A DNA stretch of 64,000 nt from Spirometra erinaceieuropaei (lineage: Eukaryota; Platyhelminthes; Cestoda; Diphyllobothriidea; Diphyllobothriidae). Both the position numbers and the translations under genes were made by a program. This document shows, piece after piece, positions 1-12,800 of the stretch; the first letter of the stretch is position 1, and every line of letters begins with the position of its first letter. The stretch covers positions 761,089 to 825,088 of the forward strand of contig CACRXP010000088.1 of assembly GCA_902702965.1 (NCBI GenBank), in the 5' to 3' direction. The notes beneath the pieces are model-generated. The model saw only the letters and a program-made list of their open reading frames with translations, made no database searches and was not told where the DNA came from.

Positions 1-461
1 AGCCTCGTCATAAAGCGGGGAGGAGAGGGGAAAACGGCTGGGTGAAGCAATGTGTGCAGTTAATCGACCTCTGGCCACGTTAGACGCGGAGAGTACATGA
101 GGTTCTTCTGCGCGAGCACTGGGTCGGCCTCCGTAGCCTGACGACAGACGCTTCTGCTGCAGCTGGTAAGTGCCGACCCATTTGTCTAGGATAGTTAGGT
201 GGTACCGTCTGACTCATACAAGAGACTTCGTTGGGGTACAGATGATGCTCAGAACCAACTAAGTGTGAGAGAATGGAACTGTGTTTGTCCTTAGTTTCAC
301 CTTTTCTCAGCCATGCTTATCCACAAGATTGAAAAAATACGAACATTATCTTAAACAAACGAACTACTGACGGCAGAGTTGCTGCACTGGAGAGGAAACG
401 GATGAATGGAATGAGCCGCCCATGAATTAATATTCAAAGACATTTTCATTTAACTCTTCGG

Positions 462-818
462 TGGAACACTCTACCACCGAAAGGGAAAACACAGGTTAGA
501 CAGTTTTATATTCCATGTGGCTTTACCCGGTAGTAAATTGTCGAATCCTCTTTGTACTATCTTTTTACATTACACTATTCTGATCAAAATGCTACATAAT
601 TAACAGACGGTGACCATGAGGACTACATCATGGACGGGGACAAATGTGAGTGAGATGACTGAAGATTAATCATAACATGAAAGTCATGCATTTTCAGACA
701 TCCCGGATGCATGAATCTAAACAAACCTAACTTTGGCTTCCGGTTCGTAAAGAATTTGTGTTAATTTCAGGGCTCCTAAAGGTTCCCCTCGCGGACATCT
801 ATGCAGCCAAGTGCCCCT
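462..818 (+). CDS. Left unit 1: exons T 462-494, A 607-645, B 771-818
   Basis: Exon A follows TTAACAG and ends in AAAT before GTGAGT; it encodes GDHEDYIMDGDK. Exon B follows TTTCAG, ends before GTATGT and encodes LLKVPLADIYAAKCP. Exon T (EHSTTERENT) has a damaged acceptor: the usual TTTCAG reads CTTCGG, so this copy of T may be skipped. Skipping leaves the frame intact because all exons are phase 1-1. Confidence 0.65.
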
Positions 819-3800
819 GTATGTGATGCATTTCTCCTGATGTTCTTCAATAATAACCCGATTCCCGTATATACGTCCCACTTTGGCTTCCAACAGAAGT
901 CATGTACGTTTTGTCAAATTAACTTCCGTAATCAGGCCAGTAACACCTTCACTAGTGCCGTCTAGGCGACCTCGGAATTTGAGTGTTCACTTTTTAGTTT
1001 GATCACTTCCAGACACTGATATGCTGTGCTTCAGTTTGTGGCGGTTAAAGGATGTGAGATCAACTTAAACCACGCACAATAAGTTCGTTTCGTCTAATGT
1101 CAGCAGTCAGGGAGCTGTGAGGAATAGTTTATTCTCTACACAGGGCAGGTTGCCGTAAGTTGGCTGTTTGCTTGCAACAGAGATAAGCGTCCGTTCACGG
1201 AGAGCGTCAGTCGCGGTGTGTCGTTTATGCGGGGGTGAAAGTCTGTGTCTGTAGGTAGTGGTGACTGGTTCAGTGCTGATCATGAGATTGGACGGATTAG
1301 GGGGAAGTATAATTACAGGGGCTCACGGGTATGAAGCCAGGTCGTCCGACGCGCATGAGGTGATAATAGTTTGTGGGGGAAGCCGGGGGTCACTGCAGCT
1401 GGACAGGAGGGGCCCCAGTTCTAGCCGGCGGGGGTGGTTTTGTGTCAGCGGCCTGGCAACGATTGTCGCGGCCATCAACCGACAAAACGGAACCGGAGAA
1501 AAGGGGGACTGGAGCGGCTGCTACAAGTTAACGACTGAGCCTGTCAGCATCGCCCATGAGTTGCGCCGAATTTACTCAAACCTCTCAAGAAAAGGCATGC
1601 GTATGAAGACGCATAGCTTGACAATAAATCAATACCACGCTGTGATCACTAACGCCTACTTAAGAGCACCGCCCGTGGTCTTCCATAGTCTTCCTAAATA
1701 TATTCAAAAGCTGACATCCTGTCAAGTCCGAAAAATTATAGAATTATGCCGCTAGATAATCAGTATTACAACCGCGCCTAAGTAATCCTTCCATGAGCTC
1801 GGTCACTCACTGTATGTGCCGGCCTAATTGCTTAGGCTAGTTAGGTGAGACCTTGTGAATCACACAGAAGACTTCGCTGGAATCCACACGATGCCCAGAA
1901 TCAACCATGTGTGTGAGAATGGGGCTGTGTATGCCCCTAGTTTCACCTTATCTCAGCCATGCTCATCCAAAAGAATGCAAGAATACGAACACAATCTCAG
2001 AGAAATGAACTGCTGTTAGCAGAGTTGCGCCACTGGAGAGGATACGGGTAAATAGGATGCGTCGCACATTAATTCATATTCAAAGACATTTTCCTTTGAC
2101 TTTTTAGTGGAGTCCTCTACCACCGAAAGTAGGAACACTGGTAGGCCATTTTTATATTCTTTTCAGCTTAGCCAATTGTTGAATTATCCTTGAAATATAT
2201 GATTGGCATGGTCACTCTTTGTACATTACGCAATTCTGATCAAAAAGCTGCTTAATTAACAGACGGTGACAATGAGGACTACACCATGGAGGGAGAGAAA
2301 TGTGAGTGATATGACTGAGGATTAATCACGACATAACAATCATGCGTTTATATGAATCCCGGATGCATATTTCTAAAGAAAGTTAATTTCGGCCTTCAGT
2401 TAGTAAAGAATGTGCGTTAATTTCAGGGCGCCTGAAAGTTCCCCTGGCGGACATCGGTGCAGTCAATTGCACCTGTAGGTGATAATTTTGTCTTCATGTT
2501 TTTTTTATCTAATTCGATTTCCGAATTTATATTTTAGTTTTGCTCACAAACGAGCTCATGTACTTTTTGTTTAATTAACCGTCGTAATCTACTCAATAAC
2601 ACTACATATATGTGGGCTTTCATTCGTGCCGACCATGCGACTCTGGAAGTTGAGAGCGTTGAAAGTGATAATCAGACCTCTTCGAACACTGATATGCTGC
2701 GCTTCCACTTTCAAGGGACATATCATCTACCGTCATTTAGTCAACGACTGAGGCTGTCTTGAAGAAGAAGAAGAAGAAGAAGAAGAAGAAGAAGAAGAAG
2801 CAGACACGATCGCTGGGACAAGAGCTTTATTAGACTGACGTTTTGGATTCCTGCTCGAACCTATCATCAAAGACAAAAGCAGATACGCGTAGTTCATGCA
2901 TAAGGGGCTGCAGTATTTATTGGATGCAGTCGCTATTCTACCGCATACGTATGAATATTCAGGGATCGTTGCACGTGGTGTGATGACCGTTTGATGGCCG
3001 ATATTGACGAGACCGAAATTCTCGCACGAGGTGACAACCGCGCGAGCTGGGAGCTGCTTGAGTCATGGTTTACTGGTCCCCAGTCCATTAAAAAGTGCAA
3101 TTATTTTCCCATTCCATACGCGGTGCTGAGACGTCGCCTAGGCGGAGTAATTGGCCACACGGGAGCGCACGGGCGAACACTTTTCCCAACACCAAGGTCG
3201 GTGCGTCAGATGATCGAGCAGTCATCACACCAACATCCAACGCACGTGGTGAAATTGCAGCAATTAACGATGCGAATGTCGGCAATAACGCCACATACAA
3301 CGATCCCTGATGAAGGGGTGAGCCTTGAATATTCATACGTAAGCGATACCATAGTGACTGCATCCTGTAAATACTGCAGCCCCTTATGCACGAACCACCC
3401 GTATCTGCTATTGTCTCGGATGATGGGTTCGAGCTGGAATCCGAAACTTCAGGCGAATAAAGCTCTTGTCCCAGCGATCGTGTCTCCTTCTTCAAGACTG
3501 CTTCCCGGGAATCGTCTCTTCGCTTCTATTGACTGAGACTGTTTGCAATACCCATGAGTTGCACCACATTCCCGCATGAAGGCGCACAGCTTTCAGAATA
3601 AATCAATTTCACACTGTGGTCGCTGGTTAATGTTTGAGAAAACCGCCCGCGGACTTCTGTGCGATCGACAGTTCGACCGTCGTTGCCCACAATACCCACC
3701 GTGTGCTGCAGACCAAGCTGAAGCAGTCACGGTAACTTGCGCATAATTTAGTTTATAGTGAGTTTAGACTTGCGCTGCGTTTACCGCCTTCTCTCCTCCC

Positions 3801-6800
3801 CCCACCTGGACCCGGTGTCATGACATGGTCAAGAAGTCCGGAGGCAAGGGAGGGCGCAGGTGGATGGCGTGGCCGAACCCGCAGTTTGGAGCTCCACGTA
3901 ACAGCCCTTAGTCCACACAGCAAATAACAAGGATTTTAACCAACAACAACAGAAGGGACTGGCGCGTCCGAAGCCGCACCTAGACATGCCGTGACACCTG
4001 GCTCGGATCCTACGAAGCGGGAGTGCCATAAAATCCACATTAACAAGGGGCCATTGGAGCCTGACTCTTAGACCACCAGCCGGCCACTCCACACAAATAC
4101 ACAACACTGGGTCGACTGCGAGGTCTAAGTTATCCCGTCAGTTAGCGACTTTCAAAGCCACGGCCTTTAGCACACCGTGATAGCTTCAAGCGCCTCCGAT
4201 TGTTTATAGTGAGGAAAACGCGTTGAGCCGTCGATCTCACACTCCCTTCCCATTCCCAGGCCCCAGTCACCGTCCGAGACGGTCAGTAGACAGGTGCGGG
4301 GAATGGTCGCGGTGGTTGACATATCTAGTGACCTTGTCTGCCCGCGCCACATGCACGACCTGGCCCTCCAAACACATTCACCGGGATTCCACACAGCGGG
4401 GGTTGATCGGCGTACATTTCACATGCGTGAGAGTAAACATAGCGCTTACGATGCACAACACATGAACTGCTGTCAGTACAGTTGTTCCAGCATAGAAGAT
4501 ACGGACGAATAACATGCGCTGAACATGCATTTGTATTTAGAGAAATTTTCATATGACCTTTCAGCGGAGCCCTCTACCACCGAAAGTGGTGACCCCAGTA
4601 AGCCAATTTTACATTCGTTTCCACTTTTGTGGTTCAAAGAATTTGTAGTCTTTGCCTGAGATTGCATGTTTCACAAGACAATTCCATATATAGAACACTA
4701 TGCTGATAAAAATGAAATTTTACCAACAGCTGATGACAACGACGACTACATCATGGATGAGGAGAAATGTGAGTGAGATGACAGGCGATAAATCATTGTT
4801 TAACACCCAGTCGATTTCACGAATCCCATATGCGCAAGTCTAAAATAACTCAACTTTGGAAAGAGTGTTTATCGTTGTTAAACCAGTTGCGTTTATTTTA
4901 GGGCGCTTGAAGATTCCGCTTACGGACATCTACAGAACCAATTGTCCCTGTATGTCCTGGATCTCTCATGGGGTCCTTTTATAACAATAATCCGATTTCC
5001 AACATAACTCATACGCTCTTTTATAGAATTAGCCTTCCTTATCTAGTCAGTAACACGACATGCATGCATGTCAGCATTAGCTAAGAATTGTACTGAATTT
5101 ACGCAAAACCTCACAAAATATCACGTTAGGATTCCTTTATGCGTATGAAGACGTACAAAGTAACTGCCAATAGATGCGAAGAGACGAGTCCCAGGAAGCA
5201 GTCTTGATGAATTTCTTGAGGTAGTTCTCCTGAAATTCTGTCTCAGGACGTACTTCAGGTTCGAAGGGACAAGCTACGAACAGGTGAAGGGCACACCAAT
5301 GGGTTCGCCGATTTCGGGATTCATCGTCGAGGCGGTCATGCAACGGCTAGAATCGCTGGTCTTCCAGCACCACAGACCGAAATTCTGAGCCCGGTATGTG
5401 AATGATACCTCCGTCGTTATCGACCGGGATCAACTGCTGATATTCAAGGAACATTCGAATGTGGTCTTCCCGGACATACAATTTACGATGGAGGAGGAAG
5501 AGAACAACCAGCTGGCCTTCCTGGATGTCCTCGAATGCCGCAAGGATTGTGGTGGAATAAAGACCACAATGTTCAGGAAAGCGATAAATAGGATGCAAGT
5601 GCTGAACTTCAACAACCACCACCCAATCAACCACAAACGCAGTTGTGTAAGGACGCTCTATCAGCGTGTCGAAACGCACTGCAGTGAGCTGGAAGACAAG
5701 ATTGCCGAACTACAATACCTCCGACGGGTATTCAAAGCCAATGGCTACCCGCGCAACTTCCTCGACCGGTGCATACGCAAAAGGGACGAAAGGCCTAACC
5801 GCACGGACACCAAATTTTGGCGAGTGCTTCCGTATGTCAAGAACGTTTTGGAGGCTGTCGACCGCCTTCTCGCACCACTTGGGGTTAAAGTTGCACACAG
5901 ACCGGAGACAACCATCGGGTGTCAGGTAAAGAAATCAAAAGACCTGCTGCCACGGCAAGAAACGTCTGGAGTCGTTTATTGGATCTGGTTGAGTTGCTGA
6001 CAAAGCAACTACGTCGGAGAAACCGGAAGACAGCTCCGAATGCGAATGGACGAGCACGCTGTAGCCGTGCGGAAATATGACACCAGCTCTCAAGTTGCGG
6101 CTCATTCGACGAGATCCGACCACACATTCAAATTCAGCAAGCCGAAATTCCCGCTAACGTTGACAACCGCGTGATCAGGGAGCAGTTTGAGCCATGGTTT
6201 ACTTGCCCCCAGTCCATTAACAAATGCAATGATCTTCACCTTCCATACTCAGTGCTGAGACTTCACCTAGGCGGAGTAATTGGCCTCGCAGGAAGCGCAC
6301 AAGTGAACACTTTTCCCAACACCAGGGTCGGTGCGTCAGATGGTCGAGCAATCATCATACGAACATTCATTACACGTGATGAAATTTCAGCAATTAACTA
6401 CACACATGTCGGCCATCAAACAGTCATCACACCACGTGCAACGATCTCTGATGAAGGGGGGAGCCGTGAGCGTTCATAGGCATGCGGTAACATGGCGACC
6501 GCATCCTATAAATGCTGCAGCCCCTTATGCATGAACCACCCGTATCTGCTTTTGTCTCTGATGATGGATTCGAGCAGGAATCCGAAAAGTCAGGCTAATA
6601 AAGCTCTTGTCCCAGAGATCGTGTCTACTTCTTCATGCACACTGTAACCGTCGATGAATTACACACTGTAGTTACTGGTTAGTACTTAAGAAAGCCTCCC
6701 GGTAACTTCCAAAACCTTCCTGGGTTGTCAGTCAGCTTAGATGTTTAACTGGCCAGTCTGATAGGCCAACTTCGCGCCACAACTCATATAGCACATTTGT

Positions 6801-9800
6801 AGTGGTCCTACTCTGAGCGTCAGACGCAACGCTGGGCCTCTCGCGAGTGTCTACACATGTGCCCCAGGGCCGCCTGGCATTAGCCCACTGAGCTTTCCAA
6901 CTGGCCAATCGGCTTCAAGGACAAATCAGACGTGGCCTGTCTTAGGACGTTTTGATGCATTTCCTGGCACACACACACCGGAGACGCCGCTCACTTGGCG
7001 CCGGAAGTGCCATCGTCCTGCTGCCAAATCTTCTCAACCTCCTTTCACGTTATTCTGTGCAGAATATACGATCCTCCCGACTGGCGTACGCCTTCTCTTT
7101 CCATTCGGGACCAGGCCTGAAGGCCCTGGTAGCCAGGGTCTCACTCGCAGCCTAGACTATCTGCCATACGCATAGTATTAACTTTCGAAAGCATGCTGTC
7201 AGAAGACTTATTCCACTAAAGAGGGTGCAGATAAATAAAGCGCGCCGCAGTAAAAACTCAAGGTTATTTTCATCTGACTTTTCAGTGAAGCCGTCTACCA
7301 CCGAAAGTGGGGACACAGGCAAGCTATTCGGATATTTACTCAAGCTTTTCGGTTTACTGAAGTTATCGTTTTCTCTAGGGAATTCATGATTTACAAAGCC
7401 ACTTTATTCTAATCGAAATACTACTTAATTAACAGACGATAACAATGGAGACTACATCATGGATGGGGAGAAATGTAAGTCAGAAGACTGTAATCATATG
7501 AGGACAGTTAAAATCCATGTCTTCATACTACCTTCTAAATTAGCATACCCAAATGAATTCTCGTAATATTGGCGTTTTCCCTTTAGGGCGTTTGAAGATT
7601 CCGCTTGCGGAGATATATGATGCTAAGTGCCTCTGTGCGTACTCCATTTCTCTTGAGTTTTTAATACCTAACTGCCGAATTTCCCCACTTTTCGCAGTTT
7701 TGTCTTTGACAACAGTGTTGACTTTCCTTTTGCGGAAATTATTCTCCTCATCTGCATTTCGGTGACAATTAGTTTTAATGTAGCACTTGGACGTTTGTGA
7801 ATTTTATTCGTGCTGATTGGATTCAGTCCAGTTTTATTAAGAGAAATACAGGTGAGCGCTTTTGAACTCCCTACTAGTTATAAATCGTTTGGGAAAAGCC
7901 CTGATAATGGGAAAGTTGAGACGGCTGTCAGATGGTCGAAAAAGAGGCATCATTAACGTTTACTCATCCGATGTAAGTAGTATATAATTTTGATTACGGG
8001 TTGAGAGTGCGGCTGGTAACTGGGAATTTTGACACTCACTGAGTCTACACTTCAATGAGTCCACACAGCCAGAGAGCACAACATCAGTGGACAAGGCATT
8101 CCATGAGCGCGCATTGATTTCCTCGGAAATTAAACTAGGCATGCAACCACTCTGTTACTGAAAAAGAACTTTCGTCCATTGATCCTTGCTTTACCTGCGC
8201 GTAGGTTTAGGGGACGACCGCGAAAAGTGGGCGTGTTACCTTGAGTGAAATGACTACTGAGGTCTAAGCAACAGTTTTCGCCGTTTATAATGCGGAATGT
8301 TAGTATAAGGTCACCGTATAGTTGCTGAAAATTGTGCGTGCGCTCTGTTTCTAGGGCGACCTCTCCAGATCATGGCATTTATGTGGTTTCCATTTGAAAT
8401 AAGCTAGGTCGTCAGCTGATTTTCACTTTTTGGTTGACATTTATTGCACTTTTTTGTTTCAAACACCCCTAGACGTCCCCGACATTTGTTATGCATTGTA
8501 TGCAAAACCATACGTAGACGGACGGCTCACGTCTGTGTGAGAAATCAATTGTAATGTCAGATACGGGTACTCGCATTTTAAATTTTATACACAGAGTGTA
8601 CTCGACTAATGTTACTTCCTCTTAAACTAGTTTATGATCAAAGGACCTTTACGGGGAGGTTGTCTAGAAAATTGAAGAAACGCATGAATATATCAAGACC
8701 TTATTTATTTGAAATGTACTTTCAAATTGTGCGCCCATCTCATCCTCGTTACCAGTTACTCACCAATTTCGTCCGACCAAATCGCCTGCGCTCTGGTCTG
8801 CACGTGTCGCCCTTTGGGCGTCACCGTTTTAGTTTTCGTAGGGAAAATCCCAGGCACAAAGATTTCGCTGTCCCCTGGTCCGAATACGGGCAGATGTATT
8901 TGCGAGTGGACTGACGCAGATGAGGAATAACTATGGGTGGTTAAGAAGCTTCTAGAGCCCGGAATGTTTCTGATGCCAATGTCGGCGAGCCAAATTACCC
9001 AAGAGTCAACACGGATGACGAAGTCCAGCGGTCAGTAACTCGACTGCGTGCGATGAGCGTGGGAGCCGATAATTTTGATCGGCACACAGGGGCATGGCAA
9101 CGGCACGGCAACTGCATGCTTCAGCACCTGGCCAGTCGAGCCGTGATGCACTCGGGAGTTGCCAACTGTGATAGGCATGTGGCAGCCTTGAGACTACATC
9201 CTATAAATACTGCAACACTTGGGCAATCCACTATCACTTTCAGACTCTGTCTCCGATGACGGACTGAAGTGATAATTCGGACCGTTATGGTAATAAAGCT
9301 CTTTATCCAGCAATCGTGTCTCCTTCTTCGCGACTACTTCCCTGGAAATCGCCTCCTCGCTTCTATTAACAAATGAAACATAACTGCGAGTGGTCAAGAT
9401 GCTTCTAGGGCCCAAAATGTTTCTTGCTGCAACCGTGGGACCTGGATTCCCGGCGTTCCACTCTATTGTATCCTATGCGACTGTATGCAGGGGTTCATAA
9501 GATGCAACGAGACGAGCTTATTCGCTTTTGCATTCTGCCGTTGCAGTGCCCGATTTTTTTCACCGCCGTCTTCTCAAAGGCTGATTTTATGGAACTCTAA
9601 CAAAATCAGCGTCTAAAGCAGTTTTTCTGTGAGCCCAGTTTTATGCGTACCAGTGTCTTTCGAAGATCCGAGTACTTTTACTTGACCGGGACTTAATATC
9701 CCTGTCGCCAGTTCGTGTCGGAATTTCAGCAGCTCATTAAGTGAAAGGAAATTTTCTTAAGAGGTTTTGCTGCTTTAGGGAAATACATCTGAGTTCCTTG

Positions 9801-12800
9801 TGGAAGTTTATTACTTGGCGTTCGAAGTTTGAAAGCAAAGCAGCAGTAATAAGTGGTTATTCACATACCAACATATTTTTTCCGTTCCAGATTGATCGTC
9901 CAAACTCTCTCGGAGAAATGACCAGGCTTAAATGCAGTTGCTTACAAACTGTTTCTGTAGCCTTCACCTTACCTAAATAAAGTTTCATCAGTCCCTATCA
10001 TACACCATATCGCGCACTTGAACTTCCAAACCATTGGCTTCATGAATGTTTTAAGATCCCAAGACCCGTTTTCCGCATATAATTACCTTCGCCGGGACCC
10101 ACGTTCTCCCTGGCCCTGACTAAAATTTTGCTGTTTCACTCTCCCCTCCCCTTCGCAAACTTCTTGCCCGTATCTTTTAATTCATTACTTCAATATAATT
10201 TACAAGCCTGCAGAGAACTTATCGAAAGCAGACGTATGCTCGCCAAAGTGCCTTTTGAGAAGATATCCTACACCGACATACTGCTCCTACCGCCGAAAGT
10301 TCGCTCGCCGTAGCGATGAGGACCAGAGTCGCGCGTGAGAGGCGCCGTGATGAGTTGTGCGTGAGTTTTTTTTATATAGGGACATCTACCCTCACGTTGT
10401 CGTTGAACGTAATACTAAGACGACTGGAGATGGGCGTCGGCGACGGAATTATGACCACATTTACGCATACAGCACACGTTTTGTGTCCCAAGTCATCAAG
10501 ATGGGCGCCCCGGGTCTGGCCCCAGTCCTGGGCAGGATCAAGTTACCTCCTCACTTGACGATGAGTGGCGGGCTTTCGACTTTTGATGACAGCGAAAGTA
10601 AGTGGTAAATCCGAGTCGCGCCGAAAAGTCTCTCTTCCCTCTCACAGAGGCCTTACGGTCATTCAGGGCCTTCGAAGTTCCACACACAGTAAATATGAAA
10701 GGTCCAGGTTTTTCACTCCGAAGTTAATACGCGCTCTATCGTAGGACTGGTTGTGGTTCTCCTTTATACTCATCACACTCAGGCGTCTTGGTTCTGCTGA
10801 ATTTACTACCATGGAAGCGATACTGTCAGCGAACATTGCGACAAATGGTAGAGACCGTTAATTCTGATGGGCAAAAAGACGCATAGCAACGCTGTATTGC
10901 GTCGCCTAATCAGTCAGAAAATCATCGCAATGCGTGCATCTTTCTGCGATGAATGCGACAACTGTTAATTTTTTGCACGCACGCAGTGGCATAGCGACTG
11001 CATCCCTTAAATACCGGTACACTTGTGCGACTCACTACCCCTACCTGATTCTGTTCTGACGATGGATTCGAGTGTGAGTCCGACACTTCAGACTAATAAA
11101 GCTCTACTTCCAGCGACCGCGTCTCCCTCTTCCCGACCGCTTCCTGAGACTTGCCTCTTCGTTTCTGTTGTCAGAGGCGTTCAGTCCAGAATCTGATCTG
11201 ACAGTCCATGGGGTTCCGGAAAGGTCATTTCGTCCCCTCAGTGATTTTTTCTACTGTCTATTTCTGAAGACCTTGATCTAAATACCTGCGTCCGGTTCGT
11301 TCAGATTTCTCTGCTCATGGCGTTACGAACACTTCATACACCTAAGAGGACTGAGTTGGTTTATGCACATAGCGCGATACCGACCTCACGAACTCACTGT
11401 TGCTGCCCAAGATGCAACACCCACTTTCAAACAGAAGTGGTCACCCCAGAATCTGGTCCGATAGTCCCCTGGCCCTTTTGTCCTCATCGCTGCAAAAGTA
11501 ACTGGGTCAAGCTATCCAGATCTACTGTTTTGGAGCATCATCGACGTCGCCTGGACCGGCGATCACAACTGCGCCGGGCACAAGCAAACTGGGGAAGGCT
11601 TTAGAAACTGACGCTCAGGCCTTTGGATGGCAGTTTTAGTTTCGATTTGCCTGTGTAAATCTACAGCTTTGCCNGAAAAGTGCTCAGCTTTTTCTCCATC
11701 CTCACTAATCTCTACGTCTCCGCTAGTCTTCAGGAGGGGGATTGGATCTCTGTTTCGTGTGCTGCTTCTTATGTAGCTGTAGAATAATTTTGGATTTTCC
11801 ATAGCACGATTCAATAGGTCTTTTTCAAAATTTTGCCGTGTCCTGAGGGTCAGCCGCTTGACTAAGTTCCTCTGTATTTTGTATGCGTTTATGGATACAG
11901 GAGTCCCATCAGTAAGAGATTTCTGCCACAATCTCCGTTTTTTATTTATTTCCTTTTTTAACGCCTGGGTCAGCCACCGGGGTCGTTTGTTTAGCCCCTT
12001 CCGTGAAAGCGGGCAGTGGTTTGTCAGGAGAGCATGCAATAATTCACTGAACCATTTCCAATCCTCCTCTATATTTCCGGAAAACGCTGATTCCCAGTCC
12101 GTATTGTTGATTTCGGCCTTCATTTGATCGAAGTCCCCACGCCAAATATTTCTTCTAATTTTGGTGGGCTGTTCAGGCAAGGAAAAGATTGAATAGTCCC
12201 ATTGAAGTACAACGTGATCGCTTCGACCTAAGGGAGGCAGACATTGTACCTCATCTATGCTGTCCATCGATTTCGTGAGCACCAGGTCCAAGCAGTTTGA
12301 CTGCTGCCCCTCACGGACCCTCGTGGGAAATAGGACGTGCTGTGTGAGAAATGACCTGAGTGCCATGTCCAAGAAGCGTCGGTCGAAAGCTAGTTCTGGG
12401 CCGCGCGCGTATAGTGAACTCCAATCAATGAGCGGTGCATTGAAGTCGCCCATGATTAGGACGTCAGGCCGGAGAGCAAATCGTCCTAGCTCCTCTAACA
12501 GACGAGCGTCAGCCTCGGGGTCACTCCTCGGTGGTCGATAGACGGTCAGAACTTCAAGGCTATGTGATCCTGGTACCCTTATATTGAGCCAGATAGTCTC
12601 GGCGCTGCAGGCAAACTGTTCTGTTTTTTCTGACACAAGCAGGCCGTGTTTTACGTACGTGACGACTCCTCCTCCCTGACGCTCTCTCCTGTCTCTTCGA
12701 AACAGCTGAAATCCTGGTAGCCTTAATTCGCGGTCATCCACGTTTTCAGACAGCCAGGTTTCTGTCAAAGAGACAATGTCAGGGGAAAGGTCACAGATGT

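Larger units (their letters stand above)
6739..11673 (+). repeat. Segmental duplication, copy 1 (about 4.9 kb)
   Basis: Matches 14624-20000 in the same orientation along its whole length; the match starts at AGATGTTTAACTGGCC and ends exactly at the single N at 11674. It contains left unit 4, an antisense CR1 tail and two Penelope-type 3' tails. Compared with copy 2 it lacks a SINE (at about 8555) and about 280 bp near 11244. Divergence is uneven: very low in the last 350 bp and clearly higher around 8.6-9.2 kb. Confidence 0.9.

Noticed and set aside
1258..1755. 165-codon open frame on the plus strand
   Set aside because: It overlaps flanking DNA that recurs after left unit 2 (1.54-1.69 kb matches about 3.53-3.66 kb) and a fragment of the foldback arm (about 1.70-1.79 kb). 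No domain, and the frame is not kept in the relative.
2991..3536. 181-codon open frame
   Set aside because: It is the degenerate C-terminus and tail of a Penelope-like element; the same region at 6.13-6.65 kb has stops.
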